Shown here in pieces: positions 33,603 to 41,457 of a DNA stretch of 64,000 nt (positions are counted from its first letter, which is position 1; every line of letters begins with the position of its first letter). Origin of the DNA: JADKAV01 sp963732355 (lineage in GTDB: Bacteria; Actinomycetota; Actinomycetes; S36-B12; UBA10799). Below the pieces are notes generated by a model. That model made no database searches. It was not told the origin of the DNA and saw only the letters and a program-made list of their open reading frames with translations. Made by a program: the position numbers and the translations under genes. Location of the stretch: NCBI GenBank assembly GCA_963732355.1, contig CAVSZD010000010.1:248001-312000 (forward strand). Direction: 5' to 3'.

Positions 33603-34235
33603 CTACCCGCGCTTCTTGGTCTTGGGCTCCACAGGCCGCCCGCCAGGTCGGATCTTGGGGGGTGGGAGCCGCAGGCGACGGATCTGCAGTGCGCGCATCC
33701 CGCCGTAGAACATCGCGCCCTTGCGCTCGGCGGGATCCGGGAACTGCTTCTTCAACTGCGAGCTCAGGCGCACGAGCAGGATCGTCATGTCGACGACGAG
33801 CAGCGCCAGCATCAGGAACCATACGAAGGACACGACGACCTGGATCTGGGGATTGCGGAACAAGCCAATGATCAGGACGACGACTGCTAGGGGAATGAAG
33901 AACTCGGCCAGCGTCCGGCGGCGGTCAATGTAGTCACGCACGAAGCTCTTCACGGGTCCGGCGTCACGCGGGGGCAGAGCGCGCTCGTCGCCTGCCATCA
34001 AGGCGTCCCGGGCGGCCATGCGCGCCACGCGCTGCTGCTCCCGCTCCAGTTTGCGGCGGGACTTGGCGTCGGTTGGCCCCTTCAACGCCTGCCGGCGGGC
34101 CTCCTCGGCCTCCTTGCGAGTCGGCGTGGGCCGACCCTTGCTCGACTGGCCGGCTGGCACGTCGTCGTGAACTACCGACAGCGACTCATCGGCCACCACC
34201 GGGGGTTGATCATCCTTTTTGCCCAAACCGAACAC
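33603..34235 (-). CDS. DUF3043 family membrane protein
   Basis: A 210-residue protein, GTG start at 34233-34235. A charged ~110-residue N-terminus rich in Lys/Arg/Glu (GRPTPTRKEAEEARRQAL) precedes RDYIDRRRTLAEFF, then two adjacent TM helices (~113-130 and 135-155), and a basic C-terminus ending RPVEPKTKKRG. This is the organisation of DUF3043, an actinobacterial family of unknown role. It is divergent from pspA with ~80 bp between, so shared control is possible. Confidence 0.82.
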   Translation of the reverse strand: MFGLGKKDDQPPVVADESLSVVHDDVPAGQSSKGRPTPTRKEAEEARRQALKGPTDAKSRRKLEREQQRVARMAARDALMAGDERALPPRDAGPVKSFVRDYIDRRRTLAEFFIPLAVVVLIIGLFRNPQIQVVVSFVWFLMLALLVVDMTILLVRLSSQLKKQFPDPAERKGAMFYGGMRALQIRRLRLPPPKIRPGGRPVEPKTKKRG

Positions 34236-34315
34236 CGCTTCACTGTACGACGGATGCGCGTTCGCGGCCTTACCCCCTAGGCTTGCTCACGAGTACTTAC
34301 GGAAGGGAACACCCG

Positions 34316-35110
34316 ATGGGGATGTGGCAGCGCTTCACGATGATCTTCAAGTCGAAGGCCAACAAGGCTTTGGACAGGGCGGAGGATCCGCGGGAGACCC
34401 TCGACTACTCCTACGAGAAGCAACTGGACCTCTTGCAGAAGGTCCGCCGCGGAGTGGCCGATGTCGCGACCTCCCGCAAGCGGCTCGAACTGCAGATCGG
34501 ACAGCTGGATCAGCAGTCCGCGAAACTTGAGGGGCAGGCCAAGGCAGCCCTTGCTGGTGGTCGTGAGGACCTGGCGCGCGAGGCACTGACCCGGCGCAGC
34601 GGTCTCACGACCCAGTTGAACGATCTGCACACCCAGTTGGCCACCCTGCAGGACCAGGAGGAGAAGCTCACAGCTGCTTCCCAGCGTCTGCAGGCCAAGG
34701 TCGAGGCCTTCCGCACCAAGAAGGAGACCATCAAGGCCACCTACTCCGCGGCCGAAGCGCAGACGAAGATCAACGAGGCGTTCTCTGGGATCTCCGAGGA
34801 ACTCGGCGATGTGGGGATGGCCATCCAGCGTGCCGAGGACAAGACCCAGTCGATGCAGGCCCGGGCCGGCGCCATCGACGAGTTGATGGCCTCGGGGGCC
34901 CTCGACGACGCCACCGGGACCAGCAAGGACTCGATCACCGCTGAGTTGGAGCGGATGGCCAGCACCTCTGAGGTGGAGGACACGCTGGCAGCCATGAAGG
35001 CTGAACTGACCGGCGGGTCTGCACCGTCGGCGGTGGAGGCACCTTCGACACCGGCCGTGGAGGCCAAACCCACCGATGCCCCCGTGGCCAAGCCCGCTGA
35101 CGGCAGCTGA
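34316..35110 (+). CDS. pspA: PspA/IM30 family membrane-stress protein
   Basis: A 264-residue ESCRT-III-like coiled-coil protein, ATG at 34316 with GGAAGGGA upstream. The N-terminus MGMWQRFTMIFKSKANKALDRAEDP is the amphipathic, membrane-binding helix and first loop of PspA. Residues ~30-215 are long helices (ETLDYSYEKQLDLLQKV, QDQEEKLTAASQRLQAKVEAF). An Ala/Pro/Thr-rich tail follows ~225-264. PspA proteins coat and repair stressed membranes. It begins a four-gene plus-strand cluster with pspAA, htpX and pspAB. Confidence 0.92.
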   Translation: MGMWQRFTMIFKSKANKALDRAEDPRETLDYSYEKQLDLLQKVRRGVADVATSRKRLELQIGQLDQQSAKLEGQAKAALAGGREDLAREALTRRSGLTTQLNDLHTQLATLQDQEEKLTAASQRLQAKVEAFRTKKETIKATYSAAEAQTKINEAFSGISEELGDVGMAIQRAEDKTQSMQARAGAIDELMASGALDDATGTSKDSITAELERMASTSEVEDTLAAMKAELTGGSAPSAVEAPSTPAVEAKPTDAPVAKPADGS

Positions 35111-35121
35111 AGGGGTTCGAG

Positions 35122-35394
35122 ATGATCGTGCGAATCATGGGTGAGGGGCAGTACGAGGTCTCCGCTGACGCCGTGGAGCGGCTCAACGAACTCGATGACG
35201 CACTTGAAGAGGCACTTGACGACGAGCAGTCGTTCCCCGCGGCCCTGGCTGCATTGCTCGACAGTGTTCGGGCCAGCGGCCAGGCACTGCCCGACGATGC
35301 GTTGGAGACCTCCGATGTGGTGTTGCCGGCGGCAGAAGCCACCGTTGCTGAGGTGCGCTCGCTGCTCACCGACGAAGGCCTGATCCCGGACTGA
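35122..35394 (+). CDS. pspAA: PspA-associated protein PspAA
   Basis: A 90-residue acidic protein, MIVRIMGEGQYEVSADAVERL..., lying 11 nt after pspA. The IVRIMGEGQYEV start and the following NELDDALEEAL helix match PspAA, a small partner encoded next to pspA in actinobacteria. Role in the stress response is inferred from the conserved association only. No catalytic residues are evident. Confidence 0.8.
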   Translation: MIVRIMGEGQYEVSADAVERLNELDDALEEALDDEQSFPAALAALLDSVRASGQALPDDALETSDVVLPAAEATVAEVRSLLTDEGLIPD

Positions 35395-35464
35395 GGCGTT
35401 CATTCCGCGCTGAGCGTATGGGCGGTGTCTGGGGCGTGGGCGTGTCGCATGGGACACTCATGTC

Positions 35465-36355
35465 ATGAAGTCCAGGTATGCCTCGGACAAGGGTTTGACT
35501 GCGCGTATGACGGGGACCTTGTTCCTGCTGGGGCTTTTGTATGTCCTCTTCATCGGGGTGCTGATCGCGATAGGCCTCAGCGCCGCCTTCGTGCTCGTGT
35601 TCGCCATCGGTCTGCTGTTCGCTCAGTGGTACTTCTCCGACAGCATCGCCTTGCGTTCCATGGGGGCCCACGAAGTCACTGCCGAACAGGCGCCGCAGTT
35701 ACACGGGATCGTGGATCGGCTGTGTGCCATGGCCGAGATGCCCAAGCCCCGGGTCGCCATCGCGGACGTTGACATGCCCAACGCCTTCGCCACTGGCCGT
35801 AGTCCCAACCGCTCGGTCGTGTGTGTGACCACCGGTCTCCTGCGTCGTCTCGACGAGGGTGAACTTGAGGGAGTGCTGTCCCACGAGTTGTCCCATGTCG
35901 CCCATCGTGACGTCCTCGTGATGACGGTCGCTTCGGTGGCAGGGGTCGCCGCAGGGTTCCTGACCAGGATGGCTCTGTGGGGAGGGATGGGGAACCGTCG
36001 CGACCAGAACACCGCGCTGGTCACAGTCGCGGTTCTGGCGGTGTCAGCGCTGGTCTATGCGGTGAGCTTCCTGCTCACTCGGATGCTGTCGCGCTACCGG
36101 GAACTCAGCGCCGATCGGGCAGGGGCGTTACTGACCGGTCGGCCGACGGCGCTGGCATCGGCTCTGCAGAAGGTCACCGGCGACATGGCAAGTATCCCCA
36201 CGCGCGACCTGCGCGAGGCCGAGGCGTTCAATGCGTTCTATTTCGCTCCCGCGCTGGCCGGCGGCAAGAGCCTCGCGTCACTGTTCGCCACCCACCCGCC
36301 ACTGGAACAGAGACTGGAGCAGTTGGCCAGGATCTCCACGCAGTTGGGCACCTGA
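35465..36355 (+). CDS. htpX: M48 zinc metalloprotease HtpX
   Basis: A 296-residue membrane protease. Two N-terminal TM helices (~18-55), zinc motif H140-E-L-S-H144 in LSHELSHVAHRD, two more TM helices (~155-200), then RELSADRAGALLTG with the third zinc ligand Glu and the Asp of the ExxxD motif. The cytosolic-facing active site degrades misfolded membrane proteins. Its location between pspAA and pspAB fits a membrane-stress module. ATG 35465 follows a 70-bp gap that could hold an extra promoter. Confidence 0.92.
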   Translation: MKSRYASDKGLTARMTGTLFLLGLLYVLFIGVLIAIGLSAAFVLVFAIGLLFAQWYFSDSIALRSMGAHEVTAEQAPQLHGIVDRLCAMAEMPKPRVAIADVDMPNAFATGRSPNRSVVCVTTGLLRRLDEGELEGVLSHELSHVAHRDVLVMTVASVAGVAAGFLTRMALWGGMGNRRDQNTALVTVAVLAVSALVYAVSFLLTRMLSRYRELSADRAGALLTGRPTALASALQKVTGDMASIPTRDLREAEAFNAFYFAPALAGGKSLASLFATHPPLEQRLEQLARISTQLGT

Positions 36356-36915
36356 TGGGCCTGTTCGACTCGCTCATGGGCCGAAGTCAGCCGGCTAAAC
36401 CGAACCTGGATGCCCTGTTCGCGGTGCCCTCGGCGGCGATAACGCTGCAAGCAGCTCTGGGAGTGAGTCCCACTGGCCGTGGTTCGGTGGCGTTTCGAGC
36501 ACCCGAGGGACAGGCGTTCGCTCAAGTGATCAGCGACGTGGAGCAACTGCTCACGGCCACCTCGAACCCGGACCTGGAGGTAACACAGGACTCCTTCGGC
36601 TATACCTGGCTCACCATCGCCAGTACCGATGTCAGCGATCTGGTCAACGGGCTTCACGCCGTCAACGTCTCAGTCCAGGACGCGGGATTCGGACCGCAGT
36701 TGCTGTGTTCACTGGTCGGCTTCCACCGCGAGCCGCACGATTTCGCGATGGTCTACCTGTACAAGCGGGGAACCTTCTACCCGTTCGCTCCGGTCGCGGA
36801 GCCCCGCAGGGACAACATTCTGGAACTGCAACTGAGGGACCTGCTGGCGGACGATCTGAGGATCGAGAAGGACATGACCCGCTGGTTCCCCGTGTGGGGT
36901 GCCCCCGGGCTGTAG
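36355..36915 (+). CDS. pspAB: PspA-associated protein PspAB
   Basis: A 186-residue soluble protein starting MGLFDSLMGRSQPAKPNLDALFAV at 36355, sharing one base with the htpX stop (TGATG), so it is translationally coupled. The start and the phrases TQDSFGYTWL and LEIQLR/LELQLRDLLADDLRIEKD fit the PspAB family, always found with pspA/htpX. No enzymatic motif. Its stop is 6 bp from the convergent nadA stop. Confidence 0.82.
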   Translation: MGLFDSLMGRSQPAKPNLDALFAVPSAAITLQAALGVSPTGRGSVAFRAPEGQAFAQVISDVEQLLTATSNPDLEVTQDSFGYTWLTIASTDVSDLVNGLHAVNVSVQDAGFGPQLLCSLVGFHREPHDFAMVYLYKRGTFYPFAPVAEPRRDNILELQLRDLLADDLRIEKDMTRWFPVWGAPGL

Positions 36916-36920
36916 AGGGT

Positions 36921-38105
36921 TCAGTCCCGAGCGCCGACTCCGGGCAGCGCCAGCATCCGGTCGAGTGCCACGCGCGCCCAGTGGGAGGTGTCCGGGTCGA
37001 CCACGATCTGGTTGACGATTCTGTCCTCAGCCAGGCTCTCAAGCGCCCACACCAGGTGTGGGAGGTCGATGCGGTTCATCGTCGAGCAGTAGCAGATGGT
37101 CCGGTCCAAGAACATGATCTGCTTGTCGGGGTGCTGGGAGGCCAGGCGTCTCACCAGGTTCAGTTCCGTGCCGATCGCCCAGGCGGTTCCTGGCTCGGCG
37201 GCGTCCAGCGTCTTGATGATGTACTCGGTCGAACCGACGAAGTCCGCCTTGAGCACAACCTCGTGCTGACACTCAGGGTGAACCAGAACGTTAATGTTGG
37301 GGACTTTTGACCGGATTTCGTCGACGCTCTCAGTGGTGAACCGGCCATGAACGCTGCAATGGCCGCGCCAAAGGATCACCTGCGCCCGCTGCAACTGCTC
37401 GCGGGTGAGCCCTCCCGCGGGCTTGTGCGGGTCGAACACCACGCAGTCGTCCAGTGACATGCCCAGTTCGAGAACTGCGGTGTTCCGGCCCAGATGCTGG
37501 TCGGGCAGGAAGAGTACCTTCTCGCCCTGACTCATCGCCCACTCCAGGGACTGCTTGGCGTTGCTGGAGGTGCAGATCGTGCCGGCATGCTCGCCGGTGA
37601 AGGCCTTGATCGCAGCCGTCGAGTTCATGTAAGTCACCGGGATCGTTGAGCCAGCCACACCGGCGGACTCTAGGGTGCGCCAGGCCGCCTGAACCTGATC
37701 GGCGGCGGCCATGTCCGCCATCGAGCACCCGGCGGCCAGGTCGGGCAGGACGACCAACTGGTCATCGGAGGTCAGGATGTCGGCGCTTTCGGCCATGAAA
37801 TGCACACCGCAGAAGACGATGAACTCGCTGCCGGGGGAGGCCGCCGCCTTCTGGGCCAGCTTGAAGGAGTCCCCGGTCACGTCGGCGAACTGGATCACCT
37901 CGTCGCGCTGGTAGTGGTGGCCCAGGATGAACGCGCGCTGCCCGAGGGCCTGCTTGGCCGCAGCGGCTCGCGCTATCAGGTCGGGGTCGCTGGGTGCCGG
38001 GAGATCCCCGGGGCAGTCGACCCCGCGTTCGCTCAGTTCGTCCTGCCCCTGCCCCAGAAGTAGCAGCAGGGCCGAGGGCTCGGGTTCAGTGAAAGTGTTC
38101 GCCAC
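36921..38105 (-). CDS. nadA: Quinolinate synthase A
   Basis: A 394-residue [4Fe-4S] enzyme that condenses iminoaspartate with dihydroxyacetone phosphate to quinolinate in NAD synthesis. Motifs: LGHHYQRDEVIQFADVTGDSF near residue 60, VFCGVHFMAESADIL (first cluster cysteine), GTICTSSNAKQSLEWA (second), and HPECQHEV plus the C-terminal TICYCSTMNRID. Long (group of ~390-residue) actinobacterial form. nadB and nadC are not adjacent, so it is a single-gene unit here, divergent from erpA. Confidence 0.95.
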   Translation of the reverse strand: MANTFTEPEPSALLLLLGQGQDELSERGVDCPGDLPAPSDPDLIARAAAAKQALGQRAFILGHHYQRDEVIQFADVTGDSFKLAQKAAASPGSEFIVFCGVHFMAESADILTSDDQLVVLPDLAAGCSMADMAAADQVQAAWRTLESAGVAGSTIPVTYMNSTAAIKAFTGEHAGTICTSSNAKQSLEWAMSQGEKVLFLPDQHLGRNTAVLELGMSLDDCVVFDPHKPAGGLTREQLQRAQVILWRGHCSVHGRFTTESVDEIRSKVPNINVLVHPECQHEVVLKADFVGSTEYIIKTLDAAEPGTAWAIGTELNLVRRLASQHPDKQIMFLDRTICYCSTMNRIDLPHLVWALESLAEDRIVNQIVVDPDTSHWARVALDRMLALPGVGARD

Positions 38106-38251
38106 GCTCCTATGGTGTCACGGTCACGCCAGTGGGCCCAGATGTGGCGGCGAACGGGCTTAGGGCTGCCTTACGCCGAATATGGCAGTATGGGAATAGG
38201 CCATCTGGTAACCGATGTTGACCAGGGCAAACGGTGAAAGGAAGCGTTCGA

Positions 38252-38614
38252 ATGAGCACTGAGACAACCACTTCGGGTGCGGAGGCGGCGACTGGCGTCA
38301 CGCTGACGGACACTGCTTCGGAGAAGGTGGCCACACTGCTCGCGCAGGAGGGCCGTGAGGACCTTGCGCTGCGGATCGCCGTTCAGCCCGGTGGCTGTTC
38401 TGGCCTGCGCTACCAGCTCTTCTTCGACGAGCGTTCTCTGGACGGCGACACCCGGATCGACTTCAACGGCGTGACCGTCGTGGTGGACCGCATGAGTGGG
38501 CCGTACCTCGGCGGCGCGACAATCGATTTCGTCGACCAGATCGACAAGCAGGGCTTCACCATCGACAACCCGAACGCCACCGGGTCCTGCGCCTGCGGCG
38601 ACTCGTTCCACTAA
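38252..38614 (+). CDS. erpA: Iron-sulfur cluster insertion protein ErpA/HesB
   Basis: A 120-residue A-type carrier, ATG 38252 with AAAGGAAG 7 nt upstream; a GTG at 38234 is less likely. The three cluster cysteines are present in GGCSGLRYQL and in the C-terminal SCACGDSF. The N-terminal ~15 residues are variable. It delivers Fe-S clusters to apo-proteins; nadA next door needs one and cytochrome bc1 Rieske protein is encoded 9 kb away. The same erpA-cta neighbourhood occurs in mycobacteria. Confidence 0.94.
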   Translation: MSTETTTSGAEAATGVTLTDTASEKVATLLAQEGREDLALRIAVQPGGCSGLRYQLFFDERSLDGDTRIDFNGVTVVVDRMSGPYLGGATIDFVDQIDKQGFTIDNPNATGSCACGDSFH

Positions 38615-38683
38615 ACCTGGGGCTCACACATCAGTTCCGCCCACGAAGTCGTAGGGCTGACCCGTCACGTCGATGCCGATCTC

Positions 38684-39238
38684 ATGTTGTACGGCTATCG
38701 TCGTGGACTTTTTGCGATGCCTCACTCCCGGCTCATGTACGCCTGGTGGTCACCAGACCCCCGCGGGGTGCTGCCGCTGGAGGGACTGCGGGTCTCTCGA
38801 AGCCTGCAAAAGAGTTGTCGCAAATACACCGTTGTCTTCGACCAGGAGTTTGAGGAGGTTCTGGATCGATGCGCGGACTCTGAGCGGGCCGGAGCCTGGA
38901 TTGACGAGTCTCTGCGGGATGCCTACCTGACACTGCACGATCGCGGCTACGCCCACAGTGTGGAGACGCGCGACTCCCAGGACCGGTTGGTCGGAGGTCT
39001 GTTCGTGGTCAGCGTCGGGGGACTGGTAGCCGGCGAGTCCATGTTCCACACGGCCAGGGACACCTCGAAAGTTGCTCTGGTCGGACTTGTGCAACACCTG
39101 CGCGCGCATTCTGGCCCGGTTTTGCTCGACACCCAGTGGTCGACTGAGCACCTGTCGACGCTGGGCGCGGTTGAGATCCCTCGTGCCGAATACCTGGACA
39201 GGCTGGGCAAGGTTCTGAGCGGACCTACCCCGTGGTGA
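38684..39238 (+). CDS. aat: Leucyl/phenylalanyl-tRNA--protein transferase
   Basis: 184 residues from the first ATG (38684). Adds Leu/Phe to N-terminal Arg/Lys of proteins (N-end rule). Signatures: GYRRGLFAM, WWSPDPRGVLPLEG, AGAWIDESLRDAYLTLHDRGYAHSVE, GGLFVVSVGGLVAGESMFH, and LLDTQW. Aat usually has more sequence before GYRRGLF; the frame is open back to a stop at 38612 and encodes EVVGLTRHVDADLM, similar to the usual VGGDLSPE region, but no ATG/GTG/TTG lies there. Translation may start at CTG 38657 or ATC 38630. The end overlaps the convergent tusA-like gene by 14 bp. Confidence 0.85.
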   Translation: MLYGYRRGLFAMPHSRLMYAWWSPDPRGVLPLEGLRVSRSLQKSCRKYTVVFDQEFEEVLDRCADSERAGAWIDESLRDAYLTLHDRGYAHSVETRDSQDRLVGGLFVVSVGGLVAGESMFHTARDTSKVALVGLVQHLRAHSGPVLLDTQWSTEHLSTLGAVEIPRAEYLDRLGKVLSGPTPW

Positions 39239-39446
39239 GCACCCGGAATCTCCAGTGGTCGCCGGCATCCTCCACAGATTCCAGCTGAGCCCCTTTCATT
39301 CGGCACCAGGCTGGAACATCTGTGAGCGAAACCGGGTCGTCAGACAGCAGGAGAACCGCTCGCGACGAGGTGGCCGCCCGGGCCAGTTCCACCACCGGAT
39401 AGGGGCAGCGCGTCCCCCGGGCATCGATCACGGTGGGGTCGCTCAC
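39225..39446 (-). CDS. TusA-family sulfur carrier protein
   Basis: A 73-residue SirA/TusA-fold protein. The conserved sulfur-carrying motif Cys-Pro-x-Pro appears in ARGTRCPYPVVELARA. TusA proteins accept persulfide sulfur from cysteine desulfurases for tRNA thiolation, molybdopterin or other pathways. Here the gene is coupled by a four-base overlap (ATGA) to an upstream cysteine-desulfurase-like gene, whose product lacks the PLP lysine. In other actinobacteria I recall the two domains occurring as one annotated desulfurase/TusA unit. Confidence 0.87.
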   Translation of the reverse strand: MSDPTVIDARGTRCPYPVVELARAATSSRAVLLLSDDPVSLTDVPAWCRMKGAQLESVEDAGDHWRFRVLTTG

Positions 39447-40525
39447 AGTCCGTCGGTTCCCATCTGGGCCCGTACCTGCGCCACAACCTGCACCAACGCA
39501 TCGACGAAGGCATCCACGACGTCGTCGCCAAGATCTGGAGGGAGCCCGATCCGGATGTTGCCGGCAGTGAGGCCCCCGATGGCCGCGAGCACGTGGCTGG
39601 GCGAGCCAGACCTCGACGCGCAGGCCGATCCACTGCCAACCGCGAAACCTTTGGCATCCAGTTCCGTCTGGATCGCCTCAGCGTCCACATAGAGGACCGA
39701 CACGCTGAGGATGTGGGGCAGGTCCTGCTCAGATCCGCCATGGACCTCGACGCCGGTGATCTCGGCGAGCACCCGCTCTTTGATTCGCTGGATCTGTCTG
39801 CCGGCCGTCAAGGCGGATGAGGGCCCGGCCTTGGCCCAGACCTGGGTGCACAAGGCCGCAGCCACGGCCGCCGCCACGTTGTCGAACCCGCCTGTCGCGG
39901 CTCGCGACGACGGGCTCAGGGCGGCACAGGCCCCCGCGGGTGCGCCCCAAGCCCGAGGATCGACCACCAGGCGCTCCCAGAGCGCTGGCAGGTCGGACCA
40001 GCCGAAACACGTGGAAACGTCCCAGACAAGCCCTGAACCGGTCTGAGAGGCCCATTGGGCGAGGTCCGCCTGCAGGACACCTATCTCCTGGTTGCCCACC
40101 GCAGTCACGAGAATGGCCGGCCCTTGGAGCCCGGCGAGCGAATCGGGGTCCACCCGTGCGTCGGTGCCAACCCCCAGGACCTCGAAGGGCAATCCCAGCT
40201 GCTGGGATGCCAACCGGCACCCCTGTTGCAGTTCCAGGGAGTCGGTTTGTGTGGTTGCCACCACTTGATGAACTCCTGCGTCGTATGCGTCTTCGACTGC
40301 GCGGGTCACAGCCAGGCCCAGGGTCGGCTCGAACTGACAGGCCGCGGCCCCGAACGCCGCGGCCATGTCCGCACTGGCTGCCCGCAGCAAGGCGTCTGAG
40401 CGTTTCCCCTCGTGGTACCCGGCGCCCGATGGCGCCCAGGCGCGCTGCACTGAGGCGCTCAGCCAACCCGCGGCCTGCTCGCTCACCGGACGTGAAAGTG
40501 CACAATCCAGCACGAATCGCGACAT
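39443..40525 (-). CDS. Class-V aminotransferase/cysteine desulfurase-like protein lacking the PLP lysine
   Basis: A 360-residue fold-type-I protein related to IscS/NifS. Retained: GNQEIGVLQ (~144-152, like NNEIGxxQ), D169 for the pyridine nitrogen, the C-terminal loop GSGSACASRSGSPSHVL with the persulfide cysteine C302. Changed: the Schiff-base motif S-x-HK is DPRAWGAPAG (189-198), no lysine; the TEH histidine region reads TTQTD (91-95); the D-x-x-Q glutamine is Thr (VSTCFG). It may therefore be non-PLP or non-desulfurating, perhaps a sulfur relay or scaffold for the coupled TusA. It lies divergent from ctaC. Confidence 0.75.
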   Translation of the reverse strand: MSRFVLDCALSRPVSEQAAGWLSASVQRAWAPSGAGYHEGKRSDALLRAASADMAAAFGAAACQFEPTLGLAVTRAVEDAYDAGVHQVVATTQTDSLELQQGCRLASQQLGLPFEVLGVGTDARVDPDSLAGLQGPAILVTAVGNQEIGVLQADLAQWASQTGSGLVWDVSTCFGWSDLPALWERLVVDPRAWGAPAGACAALSPSSRAATGGFDNVAAAVAAALCTQVWAKAGPSSALTAGRQIQRIKERVLAEITGVEVHGGSEQDLPHILSVSVLYVDAEAIQTELDAKGFAVGSGSACASRSGSPSHVLAAIGGLTAGNIRIGLPPDLGDDVVDAFVDALVQVVAQVRAQMGTDGL

Positions 40526-40594
40526 GACTGGAAGGTACCGCCCCTCGGGCCTTTACTGGCGCGGGCATTGCGCTAGTGTCTCGTTTGAAACCTT

Positions 40595-40611
40595 GCACGT
40601 TTCTTACGTGC
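40595..40611. promoter_or_regulatory. Inverted repeat upstream of ctaC
   Basis: GCACGT-TTCTT-ACGTGC is a perfect 6-bp dyad with a 5-nt spacer, 24 nt before the ctaC start codon. It is either a leader hairpin or a protein site. ACGTGC also occurs 60 nt before the L,D-transpeptidase gene (43751), next to a GCGTA/TACGC dyad. No regulator is indicated by the context. Confidence 0.35.
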
Positions 40612-40634
40612 GGCGAACGGCTTGGAAGGGTTCA

Positions 40635-41456
40635 ATGAGGCGAATCACAGTGGGTGGGCGCACCAGACGGGGGGCCGTCATAGCGCTGGGCAGCATCTCC
40701 GCCCTGGTACTGGCTGGCTGTTCCCAGAGCACGATTGACGACTGGAAGCGCGCCGGATACCCGGCGCCGTCCACCGAAGAGGGCCCCACGATGCTGCATC
40801 TGTGGACCAGCTCGTGGATTGCCGCGCTCGCGGTCGCCTTCCTGGTGTGGGGACTCATCTTCTGGTCAGTGATCGTCTACCGCCGCCGCCACGCCAACGA
40901 CCCAGCACCTGATCAGGTCCGCTACAACCTGCCGATGGAGCTCATGTACACGGTGATCCCGTTGATCATGATCGGCGGGATGTTCTACTTCACGGCTCGC
41001 GATCAGATCGAATTGACCGCGGTCGAGAACAACCAGGATCTGACCGTCAATGCCGTGGGCTTCCGGTGGTCGTGGAACTTCAACTACGTCGAGGCCAACA
41101 CCTACGACATCGGCACGCCTGAAGACGACCCGACCCTCTGGTTGCCGGTGGATCAGAAGGTGAAGTTCGAGCTCACCTCTCCGGATGTCATCCACTCCTT
41201 CTGGGTCCCCACGTTCTTGTTCAAGATGGACGTCGTTCCCGGGCGCACCAACGAGTTCGAAGTGACGCCCAACAAGGAGGGCACCTTCCTGGGCAAGTGC
41301 GCGGAGTTGTGCGGGGTGGACCACGCACGGATGCTGTTCACGGTCAAGGTCGTGAGTCAGGAGGAGTTCGACGCCCACATGGAGGAACTGCGCGCCAAGG
41401 GCCAGTTCGGGCAATTGACAAGTGGTAGGACGACCGAAGCAGCGCAAGGAGTCTGA
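40635..41456 (+). CDS. ctaC: Cytochrome c oxidase (aa3) subunit II
   Basis: A 273-residue lipoprotein subunit. ATG 40635 begins an N-terminal signal with lipobox LVLAGC (C29). Two TM helices (~55-80 and 98-115), then the periplasmic cupredoxin domain with the CuA ligands in GKCAELCGVDHARMLF (Cys, Glu, Cys, His, Met) and the earlier His in SPDVIHSFWVP. FRWSWNF is the aromatic electron-entry patch. Receives electrons from the bc1 cytochrome c in the actinobacterial supercomplex. ctaD starts 1 nt after its stop. Confidence 0.96.
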   Translation: MRRITVGGRTRRGAVIALGSISALVLAGCSQSTIDDWKRAGYPAPSTEEGPTMLHLWTSSWIAALAVAFLVWGLIFWSVIVYRRRHANDPAPDQVRYNLPMELMYTVIPLIMIGGMFYFTARDQIELTAVENNQDLTVNAVGFRWSWNFNYVEANTYDIGTPEDDPTLWLPVDQKVKFELTSPDVIHSFWVPTFLFKMDVVPGRTNEFEVTPNKEGTFLGKCAELCGVDHARMLFTVKVVSQEEFDAHMEELRAKGQFGQLTSGRTTEAAQGV

Positions 41457-41457
41457 C

